Assembly (NCBI RefSeq): GCF_003024675.1
Contig: NZ_PYLP01000003.1
Coordinates: forward strand, 62,301-126,300
Length of the DNA stretch: 64,000 nt
Direction: 5' to 3'
Source: Faecalibacillus faecis
Lineage (GTDB): Bacteria; Bacillota_I; Bacilli_A; Erysipelotrichales; Coprobacillaceae
The notes below the pieces were generated by a model. That model was not told where the DNA came from. It did no database searches and saw nothing but the letters and a program-made list of their open reading frames with translations. Within the stretch, counting starts at the first letter, position 1. Each line of letters opens with the position of its first letter. The translations under genes were made by a program, and so were the position numbers. This document shows positions 16,190 through 24,323 of the stretch, piece by piece.

Positions 16190-17680
16190 ATGCTTTTCGA
16201 TTATGATGACACTAATATAAACAGCGTCTTGAATTATGCAAAAAAAATAGAAGATTTAACATTTAGAGATATTCTTGTTGAATGTAAAAAATATCTTGCT
16301 GATGCTGAAAAGGGCAAAAAAATGAATCGCCCTTTAGAATTTATAAATAGTTTAAAAAACGATAAATTATTAACATCAGAAAATTCAAAAGGACAATTAG
16401 GAAATATTATTGAAAAATTTTATTTTGGATATGAACCAAATTCTAATCAAAATGCTGATTTAGATAAAATAGGTGTAGAAATCAAACAAACACCTATCGA
16501 TATAAAAAAAGATGGAACTCTAACAGCAGGGGAACGTTTAGTTATTACCATGATTTCTTATACTGATCCTGTAGAGGAAGATTTTTATAAAAGTCATGTA
16601 TATGAAAAAATAAAGAATATTCTTCTTGTACAATACATAAGAGATAAATCAAAAAATAGATTAGATAATCGAATCAAGTATGTAAATTTATTTACACCGC
16701 CTCCTGAAGATTTAGAAATCATTATCAATGACTATAAAGTTATAACTCAAAAAATCAAAGAGGGAAAAGCTCATGAATTAAGCGAAAGTGATACATATTA
16801 TTTAGGAGCATGTACAAAAGGGAGTACAGCCCAAAGTAGTTGGCGCGAACAATATTATGGAAACCATATACCTGCTAAAAAGAGAGCGTTTTGTTTAAAA
16901 AATAGTTATATGACACATGTGTTACAAGACTATGTTTTAACTCATAAATTAGAAAATGAATCTATCATTAAAAATATAGATGAACTTAAACATTTATCCT
17001 TTGAACAAATAATTATTAATAAAATCAATCATTATAAAAACAAAACCGATGAAGAATTATGTTCTCTATTCGATAGAGAATATAACAATAACAAATCTCA
17101 ATGGATTGATTTATCCTACCGTATGCTAGGTATCAAAGGAAATCATGCAGAAGAATTTGAAAAGGCTAATGTCAAAGTAAAAGCTATTCGATTAGAGGAA
17201 AACGGAAAGAATAGAGAAAGCATATCTTTCCCAACATTTAAATACAAAGAATTAGCAAATGAAAAATGGGAGACTTCTTTTATTCATGAGTATTTTTCAA
17301 CAACTAAATTCTTATTTGTAATCTTTAAATCAAATGGAAAAACATATAATCTTTTAGGCGCACAAATGTGGAACATGCCTTATAATGACCTAGAAGAAAC
17401 AGTAAAAAACGGATGGTTAGCTATTCAAGAAAAAATCATAACAGGTGTTACATTTACAAAAACAAGTAATTGTATTAAAAATGATTTACCTAAAAAATCT
17501 GATAACCCTATTATCCATATACGTCCACATGCTCAAAAAGCAGCTTTCAAATTAAACAATGGATATTCTCAAGGAAATATTAATAGAGATGCTAATGAAT
17601 TACCAGACGGTCAATGGATGACTACACATAGTTTTTGGATCAATAACGATTACATACTTAAGCAACTAAAATATAAGTAA
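16190..17680 (+). CDS. Type II restriction endonuclease, Sau3AI/MutH family
   Basis: A 496-residue nuclease expected to cut unmethylated GATC. The N-terminal catalytic domain has KGQLGNIIEKFYFGY near residue 75 and ADLDKIGVEIKQTP near 100. The Asp-to-Glu spacing (7) and the ExK pair equal those of MutH. A second, degenerate MutH-like domain starts near 315 (LGIKGNHAEEFEKANVKVKAIRL), as in Sau3AI, which is 489 residues long. The start at ATG 16190 is preferred to an upstream GTG because GAGGTG sits 6 bases before it. It is divergent from the methyltransferase and is followed 12 bases later by another probable nuclease gene. Confidence 0.9.
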   Translation: MLFDYDDTNINSVLNYAKKIEDLTFRDILVECKKYLADAEKGKKMNRPLEFINSLKNDKLLTSENSKGQLGNIIEKFYFGYEPNSNQNADLDKIGVEIKQTPIDIKKDGTLTAGERLVITMISYTDPVEEDFYKSHVYEKIKNILLVQYIRDKSKNRLDNRIKYVNLFTPPPEDLEIIINDYKVITQKIKEGKAHELSESDTYYLGACTKGSTAQSSWREQYYGNHIPAKKRAFCLKNSYMTHVLQDYVLTHKLENESIIKNIDELKHLSFEQIIINKINHYKNKTDEELCSLFDREYNNNKSQWIDLSYRMLGIKGNHAEEFEKANVKVKAIRLEENGKNRESISFPTFKYKELANEKWETSFIHEYFSTTKFLFVIFKSNGKTYNLLGAQMWNMPYNDLEETVKNGWLAIQEKIITGVTFTKTSNCIKNDLPKKSDNPIIHIRPHAQKAAFKLNNGYSQGNINRDANELPDGQWMTTHSFWINNDYILKQLKYK

Positions 17681-17692
17681 AGGAGTTAAATT

Positions 17693-18727
17693 ATGAATGA
17701 TTTAAAAAAGTTATCTAAAAAAAATAAATATTTAAAAGGAAGCGTTGAGCTACATGTTGTCAAAAATAAAATTCAATATTTTAATAGGGGTGAAGATATT
17801 TATATTCTTCACAAAAAAAGTATAAATCAGATTATAGATTCTCTTAACTCAACATTGATACTAGGAATCAACGAAAGAGAAAAAGTCAGTGCACCTATTG
17901 GTATTAATGCTAAATCCTTAAATACTTCCATTAGAAAAAGTATGTCAATTATCAAAGATATAAATTTTGAAACATCAGTTATTAATGGTAGTTTTATTCC
18001 TTTAAGTCAAAAATCAGATTTTGATTTTTCTATTTATGACAAGGAAACTAATTATTATAATTTTTGGAATTATTGTTACGGTTTAGAAGCCAGAAAAAAA
18101 GGTCCTGAAATTTTTGAAAAATATTTCAGTGACTCAGAAAGAAAAAAAGAATGGGAAAGATATATGTCTAAATATGAAAATGACAAATACACAAAAGACC
18201 TAATCGTTCCCTCAACTTCTTTTAATATTATAGGAGAAATCCAATTTGGAAACTGGGCAATGCTTTACAAAGATATGTTTAGGTTAGTTGCCGCTATGAA
18301 TAAAGGTGCAAAAATCGATTTATATGTTTATATTTGCTCGACTGGTTTATTAAAAACATTATTAAGTGACCAAATAGTTTATTTAGATAAAGCTATTAAA
18401 GAATTCAAAGAAAATGTAAACAATCATAATATTACCGTTCCTGTTATGATTATACCTATAGATATAGACGAAAATAGTTTTACAGAAAACAACTACAAAA
18501 ATGCCTTTGATGCAGTTCATACAATGATCAATGAATATAATGATGATTTTGAAGAATTAATAAAATTACAAGAAGAAAAAGAAGCTTATGAAAATTCAAT
18601 CGATATGGAAATTATAAAACCTGTAAAAAACATGAATGATATTTCTAATAAAATCGATATCTTAAAAAAAGAGATGCATAAAAAAATAACTATCATCAAT
18701 GAATACTTGTATAATCCCTTCGAATAA
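17693..18727 (+). CDS. Putative second restriction nuclease with a BglII-like E-x-Q motif
   Basis: A 344-residue soluble protein of no family I can name with certainty. It sits between the Sau3AI-type nuclease and vsr, with an AAGGAG site and a 12-base gap upstream. The central block FNIIGEIQFGNWAMLYKDMFRL (residues ~182-203) resembles BglII/BamHI-type PD-(D/E)xK enzymes, where an E-x-Q pair on a strand is followed by a helix. BglII uses Gln instead of the usual Lys. A following strand, KIDLYVYICSTG, also fits. The C-terminal third is charged and helical. It could be a nuclease for a related site such as RGATCY or AGATCT, or an accessory subunit. The nuclease call is an inference. Confidence 0.5.
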   Translation: MNDLKKLSKKNKYLKGSVELHVVKNKIQYFNRGEDIYILHKKSINQIIDSLNSTLILGINEREKVSAPIGINAKSLNTSIRKSMSIIKDINFETSVINGSFIPLSQKSDFDFSIYDKETNYYNFWNYCYGLEARKKGPEIFEKYFSDSERKKEWERYMSKYENDKYTKDLIVPSTSFNIIGEIQFGNWAMLYKDMFRLVAAMNKGAKIDLYVYICSTGLLKTLLSDQIVYLDKAIKEFKENVNNHNITVPVMIIPIDIDENSFTENNYKNAFDAVHTMINEYNDDFEELIKLQEEKEAYENSIDMEIIKPVKNMNDISNKIDILKKEMHKKITIINEYLYNPFE

Positions 18728-18739
18728 AAAAATCTATTT

Positions 18740-19168
18740 ATGAAACATCAACAATTAAAAACATCTCCAGAAATTTCTAAAAGAATGTCTCATGTCAAAA
18801 CTAAAAGAAATTCTGCTGAAGTTATGATAGCTAAGTCTTTATGGCATAGAGGATATAGATACAGATTGAATTATAAGGCATTGCCTGGATCTCCAGATAT
18901 TGCTTTAACTAAATATAGAATAGCAATTTTTATAGATGGTGAATTTTGGCATGGTAAAGATTTTGAACAAAGAAAAAATAAATTAAAAAATAATAAAGAT
19001 TATTGGATTGAAAAAATACAAGAAAATATTGATAGGGATTTAAGAAATGATAAATTATTAAGACAAATGGATTGGTATCCAATACATTTTTGGAGTAACG
19101 ATGTAATAAAGTATTGTAATCAATGTATAGATGAAATAATCTATACAATTGAAGATAGAAATGTTTAA
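18740..19168 (+). CDS. vsr: Very-short-patch mismatch endonuclease Vsr
   Basis: A 142-residue endonuclease that nicks next to the T of a T:G mismatch formed when 5-methylcytosine deaminates. It therefore guards against mutation caused by the nearby C5-methyltransferase. Signature blocks are SKRMSHVKTKRNSAEVM (residues ~14-30), LPGSPDIALTKYRIAIFIDGEFWHGK near 50-74 with the catalytic Asp and His, and a closing WSNDVI. The length is typical. It follows the upstream gene by 12 bases with a weak ribosome site. Its presence supports a C5, rather than N4 or N6, product for the methyltransferase. Confidence 0.93.
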   Translation: MKHQQLKTSPEISKRMSHVKTKRNSAEVMIAKSLWHRGYRYRLNYKALPGSPDIALTKYRIAIFIDGEFWHGKDFEQRKNKLKNNKDYWIEKIQENIDRDLRNDKLLRQMDWYPIHFWSNDVIKYCNQCIDEIIYTIEDRNV

Positions 19169-19196
19169 AAAGCAAGTACAGTCGCACTTGCTTTTT
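19167..19196. terminator. Bidirectional terminator between vsr and the modification-dependent nuclease
   Basis: AAAAAGCAAGT pairs with ACTTGCTTTTT around an 8-base loop; it works for both convergent genes. Confidence 0.85.
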
Positions 19197-19200
19197 ATAT

Positions 19201-20418
19201 TTATAATTGATAATTTCTTTGTGTGCTATTATCAATACTATTTAACCAACCATCGATATTATCACTAGTTATCGAATTTCTCCTTAATATATAAGCTATA
19301 TCAGAAGCAGTTATAATCAAAATTGGGTGACCATCTTCAACAACTTCCTTATAAGCTTGACTATCTACGTAACTTGTTGTTATCAATATTCCAAATTGTC
19401 TATATCTTATTCGAGAAATTAAACGTGACATATTTTTTACACCAACTCCATGATTTAGTGAATAACATTTAGCTTCTAATGCGCAGTCTATTTTTAAAGG
19501 GAAATTGGCCTTATTTCCTGTGCTTATACTATAGTATCCTATAGCATCTCTGCCTCCATCTCTCCATGGTCTTGTCAAAGAGAAACTTTCAAAATTTCTA
19601 TCCATCATTGAAACTATATGCGTTGCACATAGCTCAAATTCTGTCGGTCTATCATTGTAATGTTTTAATATTTTTTCTATACAAAGCTTACCTTCTTCAT
19701 CACATTGCAATTGTTCGTATCTACTTGGAATCTTAAAAATTTTCGGTGCTTTTAAAGCGTCTATTCCATTTCTTCCGTTTTTTTGAAATTTTTTCCATGC
19801 TTCTGGAGCTTTCTCTATACTATTTTCATAATCTTCACATAATGCTACCAGCCAGTCATAACTGATAGATTCATCTTTTGTATCCAAAATAGTAAAGTAT
19901 GATTCATAATTTTGAAATCTGTTATCTCCTATAGTTCTCCAAAATGCAATTAAATCTTTATCAGGTGAAATATTAGGATTTCCAGGTGCTGCTAATCCTA
20001 AAAATTGGACATCTCTTCCTTCTGTTGCTTTTTTAAATATAAAGAAAGGCGGAATATCTTTTAAATTTTTATTAAAATTAAGATTAGAAAATACTTGTTC
20101 CAACAATTTATTTCCACCCTGTTTAGTATTTGTTAAAAGTCTTCCTGGTTTTCTATTATCCCCATAATATCTAAATATACCGGTTTCTTCATCTAAATAA
20201 TCTGGCCATTCCAATTCTGACATTGATGTATATAAAACACAGTATGCAAACTTTGTAGGATCATCTTTTCTTTTTACTTTTCTAAAACCGCTCATATTAC
20301 CTAATTTTGGAAAAATTTTAGATAATGGATCATCACCAGTATTACCATTTTTACCACCTTTATATATTGTATCCACTATAAGGTCCATCTTACCTAAATC
20401 TTCAAATTTTACTTCCAT
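19201..20418 (-). CDS. Modification-dependent restriction endonuclease, AspBHI type
   Basis: A 405-residue protein with an AspBHI-like N-terminal SRA-type domain (IYKGGKNGNTGDDPLSKIF near residue 20, then WPDYLDEETGIFRYYGDNR near 75). Its C-terminal Mrr-type catalytic domain reads TRPWRDGGRDAIGYY near 285, with CALEAKCYSLNHGVG near 315 holding the E-x-K pair. Family members read 5-methyl- or hydroxymethyl-cytosine and cut nearby, attacking phage with modified DNA. The start is ATG 20418, with GGTGAT 7 bases upstream; a GTG 9 bases earlier is less likely. It faces the Sau3AI cluster. It must not recognise the host's own methylated GATC, which AspBHI's published context (C or G before the methyl-C) would allow. 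Confidence 0.82.
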   Translation of the reverse strand: MEVKFEDLGKMDLIVDTIYKGGKNGNTGDDPLSKIFPKLGNMSGFRKVKRKDDPTKFAYCVLYTSMSELEWPDYLDEETGIFRYYGDNRKPGRLLTNTKQGGNKLLEQVFSNLNFNKNLKDIPPFFIFKKATEGRDVQFLGLAAPGNPNISPDKDLIAFWRTIGDNRFQNYESYFTILDTKDESISYDWLVALCEDYENSIEKAPEAWKKFQKNGRNGIDALKAPKIFKIPSRYEQLQCDEEGKLCIEKILKHYNDRPTEFELCATHIVSMMDRNFESFSLTRPWRDGGRDAIGYYSISTGNKANFPLKIDCALEAKCYSLNHGVGVKNMSRLISRIRYRQFGILITTSYVDSQAYKEVVEDGHPILIITASDIAYILRRNSITSDNIDGWLNSIDNSTQRNYQL

Positions 20419-20496
20419 CGTTATCACCTTCTATTTGAATATTCTATCAGATAAACATCCATTATGCACAAAAATAATCGTTATCATGAATAAATG

Positions 20497-21474
20497 TTAT
20501 TGTTTCTCATCCTTCTTTGTTATATCTAAAAATTTATGAACTCTCTTATCAAGTAAATTCATTTTATCCTTATTAATCATAAATTTTTCATCTCTTTTAG
20601 ACTTATCTTTATTTCTCACAAGTAATCCTTTAAATGGCTTTAAAATATCTTCAAAATAAATAATCTTATATATACAATTTAATAGTAACAAACAATCAAT
20701 TTTTTGATTTGAATATTTTTTTCCATGTTGAGATAAATGTCTAGATACCTTTTTATGATTAGATGGTTGCTCATTACTATTAAAGTCATATTGCTTATAA
20801 ATGTAATTTATACAATTTGATAACAAGCATAATTCGAATATGAACGGTACCTCATTTATTTGATATCGGCAATAATAATCAACAACTGGATTAAGAATTG
20901 TATTTCTAGTGTTGTTTCCTTTATTTTGTGTATAACCGGCTAATAAATCCTCAATAATAGAATAAAATACCATATTAGCAATTGCAAAATCTTTATTATT
21001 AAATGAATTAATCGCTTGTTTGAATATTACTTTATGTTTTTTTGGAAGATTATTTGAAATATCCGTTATCATTTGATTTGTTTTCTCTTTAGTAAAATAT
21101 TTAATCATAATTTTGTCAAAAGATGTTTCATCTTTATTATTAGTTAAAATTTCTTTTAATTGAACTGCATCCATTTTGTATGGCCAAACCCAGTAGTAGT
21201 TTTCTAAATCATTTTTATATGATTCATAACTAAAAAAGCTATTTGGATTATTTAATGCTTCAGAAAACTTTAATAGAGCATCTGTTAAACCTTTAAAATT
21301 TATATTAACGACTTTTTCTGAAAGAGCTTTTAAAAAAGGTTGTAAAGAAATCATCATTTTTTCTGTGTTTTGCCTAATAGTTTCTATAAGCTCAGTATAT
21401 CTCTCTAAAGATGAAACAATTAATCTTCCTACGTCAATTATATTAAATTCATTATCATTTTCTTTATCTTCCAC
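20497..21474 (-). CDS. Uncharacterised protein with HEPN-like R-X4-H motif
   Basis: A 325-residue soluble, mostly helical protein. I do not recognise the family. The C-terminal part contains VSRHLSQHGKKYSNQKIDCLLL; RHLSQH fits the R-X4-6-H motif of HEPN RNases and of Abi-type proteins, and lies between helices as in that fold. The N-terminal ~90 residues look like a coiled region (LERYTELIETIRQNTEKM). It sits beside an anti-phage nuclease on the same strand with a 78-base gap. A defence role, such as RNA cleavage after infection, is plausible but unproven. The start has a moderate GGAGG-type site just before it. Confidence 0.4.
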   Translation of the reverse strand: MEDKENDNEFNIIDVGRLIVSSLERYTELIETIRQNTEKMMISLQPFLKALSEKVVNINFKGLTDALLKFSEALNNPNSFFSYESYKNDLENYYWVWPYKMDAVQLKEILTNNKDETSFDKIMIKYFTKEKTNQMITDISNNLPKKHKVIFKQAINSFNNKDFAIANMVFYSIIEDLLAGYTQNKGNNTRNTILNPVVDYYCRYQINEVPFIFELCLLSNCINYIYKQYDFNSNEQPSNHKKVSRHLSQHGKKYSNQKIDCLLLLNCIYKIIYFEDILKPFKGLLVRNKDKSKRDEKFMINKDKMNLLDKRVHKFLDITKKDEKQ

Positions 21475-21673
21475 TTCTATTCCTCCAAAAAATAATATTT
21501 AAATTTTTCTTTACAAATTTATAATAATCACTATATTTTTTCAATAATTATGATTAATTACACAGCATATAATTTCAATAACGATGCGTAATTATTATAA
21601 AATTTTTAATTAAATGTCCTTACATTTTCTAATAGAGACATCTAACATATGCGCTACTTATCTTTTTAATTAC

Positions 21674-21695
21674 TTAGTACATAATTATGTACTAA
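21674..21695. repeat. Perfect 22-bp palindrome
   Basis: TTAGTACATAA followed directly by its complement TTATGTACTAA. It abuts the terminator of the small protein gene. It could be an operator for a dimeric regulator. The rest of 21475-21673 is AT-rich with nothing else seen. Confidence 0.6.
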
Positions 21696-21721
21696 AAAAC
21701 CTGCATCTCGTGCAGGTTTTT
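21695..21721 (-). terminator. Terminator of the 50-residue protein gene
   Basis: AAAAACCTGCA and TGCAGGTTTTT form an 11-bp stem with a 5-base loop; the minus strand ends in six Ts. It lies 12 bases past the small gene's stop. Confidence 0.85.
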
Positions 21722-21733
21722 CAATATTATATA

Positions 21734-21886
21734 TTATTTAAATAGTTTAGAGAAATAGTTTTTAACAACGTGATTTTTAATTTTTGATAATGTTGTGTTG
21801 CTTGAATCGAATCTGTCTTTTTTAGCCCAACCTGGTTGAGAATCTGCTTGATTAGTTGTTAAATATGAATAGTAGTTTACACACAT
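21734..21886 (-). CDS. Small 50-residue protein of unknown function
   Basis: An open frame of 50 codons: MCVNYYSYLTTNQADSQPGW near the start, then AKKDRFDSSN and a basic C-terminus ending NYFSKLFK. It has a perfect GGAGGA site 8 bases before the ATG, a possible TATAAT box about 50 bases upstream and a strong terminator after the stop. Those three signals make translation likely. There is no signal peptide or membrane segment; the C-terminal 20 residues could form a basic amphipathic helix. It shares a divergent intergenic region with the methionine-synthase-like gene. I recognise no family. Confidence 0.6.
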   Translation of the reverse strand: MCVNYYSYLTTNQADSQPGWAKKDRFDSSNTTLSKIKNHVVKNYFSKLFK

Positions 21887-21990
21887 GTTTTTGTTCCTCC
21901 TTAATATTTTATATCCCTTTTGTTACTTATATTATATGTAAGAAAATTTAAAAATTATATGTGTTGAGGTTATGAGAATATTGCATACAT

Positions 21991-22007
21991 TTGTGCATAA
22001 TGCACAA
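21991..22007. promoter_or_regulatory. Palindrome TTGTGCAT-A-ATGCACAA
   Basis: Perfect 8-bp arms around one base, in the divergent region between the small protein gene and the metE-like gene. It has the form of a dimer operator. Confidence 0.5.
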
Positions 22008-22014
22008 TGGTGAA

Positions 22015-22031
22015 TATAGTTTAAAACTATA
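22015..22031. promoter_or_regulatory. Palindrome TATAGTTT-A-AAACTATA
   Basis: A second 8-1-8 palindrome. Its half-site ATAGTTT recurs in the hairpin over the ribosome site at 22056-22098. Confidence 0.5.
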
Positions 22032-22055
22032 ACAAAGTACCTATTATTTATATTA

Positions 22056-22098
22056 TTCAAACTATGTTTTGATTGATAAAATAAAAATATAGTTTGAA
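22056..22098 (+). promoter_or_regulatory. Inverted repeat reaching the metE-like ribosome site
   Basis: TTCAAACTAT (22056-22065) and ATAGTTTGAA (22089-22098) are exact inverted copies 23 bases apart. The right arm runs into the AAAGG ribosome site (about 22097-22101). In RNA the stem could hide the site; in DNA it could be an operator. No S-box or T-box motif is seen. Confidence 0.5.
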
Positions 22099-22111
22099 AG
22101 GAATAAATGAT

Positions 22112-23227
22112 ATGAGTCAATTAAATAGATATGAATTTGTAGGAAGTTTTTTACGTCCTGAAAGATTAAAAGAAGCTAGAAAAAATTATGAATTAAATAA
22201 TATAACTAAAGAAGAACTTACTAAAGTAGAAGATGAATGTATTGTAGAACTTGTAAATAAACTTAAAGAATTAGGTTATCATACCATCACAGATGGTGAA
22301 TTTAGACGTTCTACGTGGCATTTAGACTTTATGTGGGGATTTGAAGGGGTTGAACATAAAAAGACTGTAGATGGCAATCAAACGTTTGATGGTGAAGCTG
22401 CTATGATTGATGATACTTTTATGACAGGAAAGATTTCTTGTAAAGATCATCCTTTTGTTGAACATTTTAAATTTGTTAAAGCGTTAGAAGATGAAAATAC
22501 TGTAGCTAAACAAACAATTCCTTCACCTGGTCAATTCTATGCTTATTTCACTGGAGCTGAATTATTAGATAAAGCATTAGAAATCTATGGTAGTGAAGAA
22601 GCTTTTGGGGATGATGTTGTTAAAGCATACAATGAATTTGTTCAAGAAATTTATCACGCTGGATGCCGTCAATTACAATTTGATGATTGTGTATGGGGTG
22701 GTATGGTTAATCCTGAACTTGCTGTAAGTTTAACAGGAAGAAAAGGAGAAGAATTAGAAAAATATAAACAACTTCTATTAGATTTAAATAATAAAGTTGT
22801 TGCAAGTGCACCTGTAGATTTAACAATTAATACTCATGTATGTAGAGGAAATTATCATTCTACTTACTTTAGTTCAGGAGCTTATGATGGTGTAGCTGAT
22901 TTACTCTTTGGTGAAGAAAATGTAGATGCTTATTTCTTAGAATATGATGATCATCGTTCTGGTGGTTTTGCTCCATTAAAGAAAGTATCAGGAGATAAGA
23001 AAGTTGTTTTAGGTCTTATTACAACAAAGAAACCTGATTTAGAAGATAAAGAACTTGTTAAAAGAAGAATCTATGAAGCAACTAAATATATTCCTTTAGA
23101 ACGTTTATATTTAAGTCCTCAATGTGGTTTTGCTTCATGTGAGATTGGTAATAAATTAACAGAAGAACAACAATGGGCTAAACTTAAACTTGTTAAAGAA
23201 ATTGCTGAAGAAGTATGGGGAGATTAA
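22112..23227 (+). CDS. Cobalamin-independent methionine synthase-like protein (YxjG/YxjH type)
   Basis: A 371-residue protein matching the C-terminal catalytic half of MetE, as in B. subtilis YxjG/YxjH. These transfer a methyl group to homocysteine or a related thiol. MetE-type blocks include VGSFLRPERL at the start, TDGEFRRSTWHLDF near residue 60, QFDDCVWGGM near 190, THVCRGNYHSTYFSSGAYD near 240 (HxCxGN zinc ligands) and LSPQCGFAS near 340, with the second Cys. It uses the start at 22112 (MSQLNRYEF) because AAAGG lies 10 bases upstream; a TTG 18 bases earlier has no site. It is a single gene with its own terminator. Substrate specificity is not settled. Confidence 0.85.
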   Translation: MSQLNRYEFVGSFLRPERLKEARKNYELNNITKEELTKVEDECIVELVNKLKELGYHTITDGEFRRSTWHLDFMWGFEGVEHKKTVDGNQTFDGEAAMIDDTFMTGKISCKDHPFVEHFKFVKALEDENTVAKQTIPSPGQFYAYFTGAELLDKALEIYGSEEAFGDDVVKAYNEFVQEIYHAGCRQLQFDDCVWGGMVNPELAVSLTGRKGEELEKYKQLLLDLNNKVVASAPVDLTINTHVCRGNYHSTYFSSGAYDGVADLLFGEENVDAYFLEYDDHRSGGFAPLKKVSGDKKVVLGLITTKKPDLEDKELVKRRIYEATKYIPLERLYLSPQCGFASCEIGNKLTEEQQWAKLKLVKEIAEEVWGD

Positions 23228-23270
23228 AAAAAAGGAGAATAGCATGATAATCCATGTTTTCTCCTTTTTT
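23228..23270. terminator. Bidirectional terminator after the metE-like gene and mscS
   Basis: AAAAAAGGAGAA pairs with TTCTCCTTTTTT across ~19 bases; both flanks end in A/T runs suiting convergent genes. Confidence 0.75.
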
Positions 23271-23273
23271 ACA

Positions 23274-24095
23274 CTATTTTACAATATGCATATGAGGGTA
23301 AGGTATTTCAATACCTTCCTTTTTAAATTCAGTGACTAAATCTTTACGAATATCTGCCAGCATTTGGAAACCTTGTACATTATCTTCACTTGTAATTGTT
23401 GCTCTTAATTGAATACTGCTATCTTTTAAATCAGAAACAATCACAGGGACTAATGGATCCTTTTTATCTTTTCTTCCATCAATGAATAAAGGATGTTTTA
23501 CAACAAGATCTTGAATCACTTTGATTGCTTGATCTATATCACTTTCATAAGAAATATCGATATAAAGATAATTTGCTTTAACATGTTCAATTTGTGAAAT
23601 ATTTTCTATAATTGCTTTATTCATAATATCATTAGGAACAATCATTTGCGTTTTTTCTAATGTTTCAATAACACTATGTCTAAGTGAAATATCAATAACA
23701 GTTCCTCTAACATTATGCCCTGTAACAACAATAAAATCACCAATCTTATAAGGCTTATAAGCCATAATCATGGCACCATTAATAAGATTACCTGCAGCTT
23801 CTTGACTGGCAAGTCCAATAACTACGGCAAAGATTCCTCCAGATGCAAGTAAGGCAGTCGCAAATGATTTTAAAAACTTCACTTCACTACATACAATTGC
23901 TAAAAAGATTGTAATGAGAATAATCTTTTTAATTCTTTTTTGTAAAACATAATTATCAGGCCATTTCTTTTTAATAAACTTATTTAATAATTTATTGATT
24001 GCAATTAAAACAATCCCAGCAATAATAATTGAAATAATGCCATTAATAACCCCATTTACAAACAAATTATCAATTTGTTCAAATACTTTTTCCAT
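23274..24095 (-). CDS. mscS: Small-conductance mechanosensitive channel MscS family
   Basis: A 273-residue membrane channel that releases solutes on osmotic downshock. There are three N-terminal helices: GIISIIIAGIVLIAI near residue 18, ILITIFLAIVCSEV near 55, and the pore-lining TM3 ALLASGGIFAVVIGLASQEAAGNLINGAMI near 80-110, whose Gly/Ala pattern is diagnostic. The beta domain begins IGDFIVVTGHNVRGTVIDISLRHSVI. Length is close to E. coli MscS (286). It lies 5 bases after the small membrane protein gene and downstream of mnmE, so all three are probably co-transcribed. Confidence 0.92.
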   Translation of the reverse strand: MEKVFEQIDNLFVNGVINGIISIIIAGIVLIAINKLLNKFIKKKWPDNYVLQKRIKKIILITIFLAIVCSEVKFLKSFATALLASGGIFAVVIGLASQEAAGNLINGAMIMAYKPYKIGDFIVVTGHNVRGTVIDISLRHSVIETLEKTQMIVPNDIMNKAIIENISQIEHVKANYLYIDISYESDIDQAIKVIQDLVVKHPLFIDGRKDKKDPLVPVIVSDLKDSSIQLRATITSEDNVQGFQMLADIRKDLVTEFKKEGIEIPYPHMHIVK

Positions 24096-24100
24096 TCAAA

Positions 24101-24322
24101 TTACCTCTTTTTATAATACTTTGAAAGAACATACAACAAAACTGATTGCATTGCTCCTACAATAGAAACCATTAAACATCCATAACAAATCCAATATAAC
24201 ATACTATTTCCTGTATTAATTGCATTTAATATAAAGAAAACAATAAACGCAATTAATGCTACATTCCTTGTATACTTAAAAAAACGATAAAATCTTTGTG
24301 CTAATATTTCATTTGTATTCAT
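24101..24322 (-). CDS. Small two-helix membrane protein of unknown function
   Basis: About 73 residues from MNTNEILAQRFYRFFKY. Two hydrophobic segments (NVALIAFIVFFILNAI and MLYWICYGCLMVSIVGAMQSVLLYVL) are followed by a basic tail KYYKKR, giving a hairpin with both ends inside. The start at 24322 follows the mnmE stop by one base, with a weak site; a longer start at 24358 would overlap mnmE by 35 bases. It lies between mnmE and mscS in one transcript. I recognise no family; association with the channel is only positional. Confidence 0.6.
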   Translation of the reverse strand: MNTNEILAQRFYRFFKYTRNVALIAFIVFFILNAINTGNSMLYWICYGCLMVSIVGAMQSVLLYVLSKYYKKR

Positions 24323-24323
24323 C

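Noticed and set aside
22094-22111. TTG start extending the metE-like protein by six residues
   Set aside because: The ribosome site lies inside this extension; ATG at 22112 has it at normal distance.
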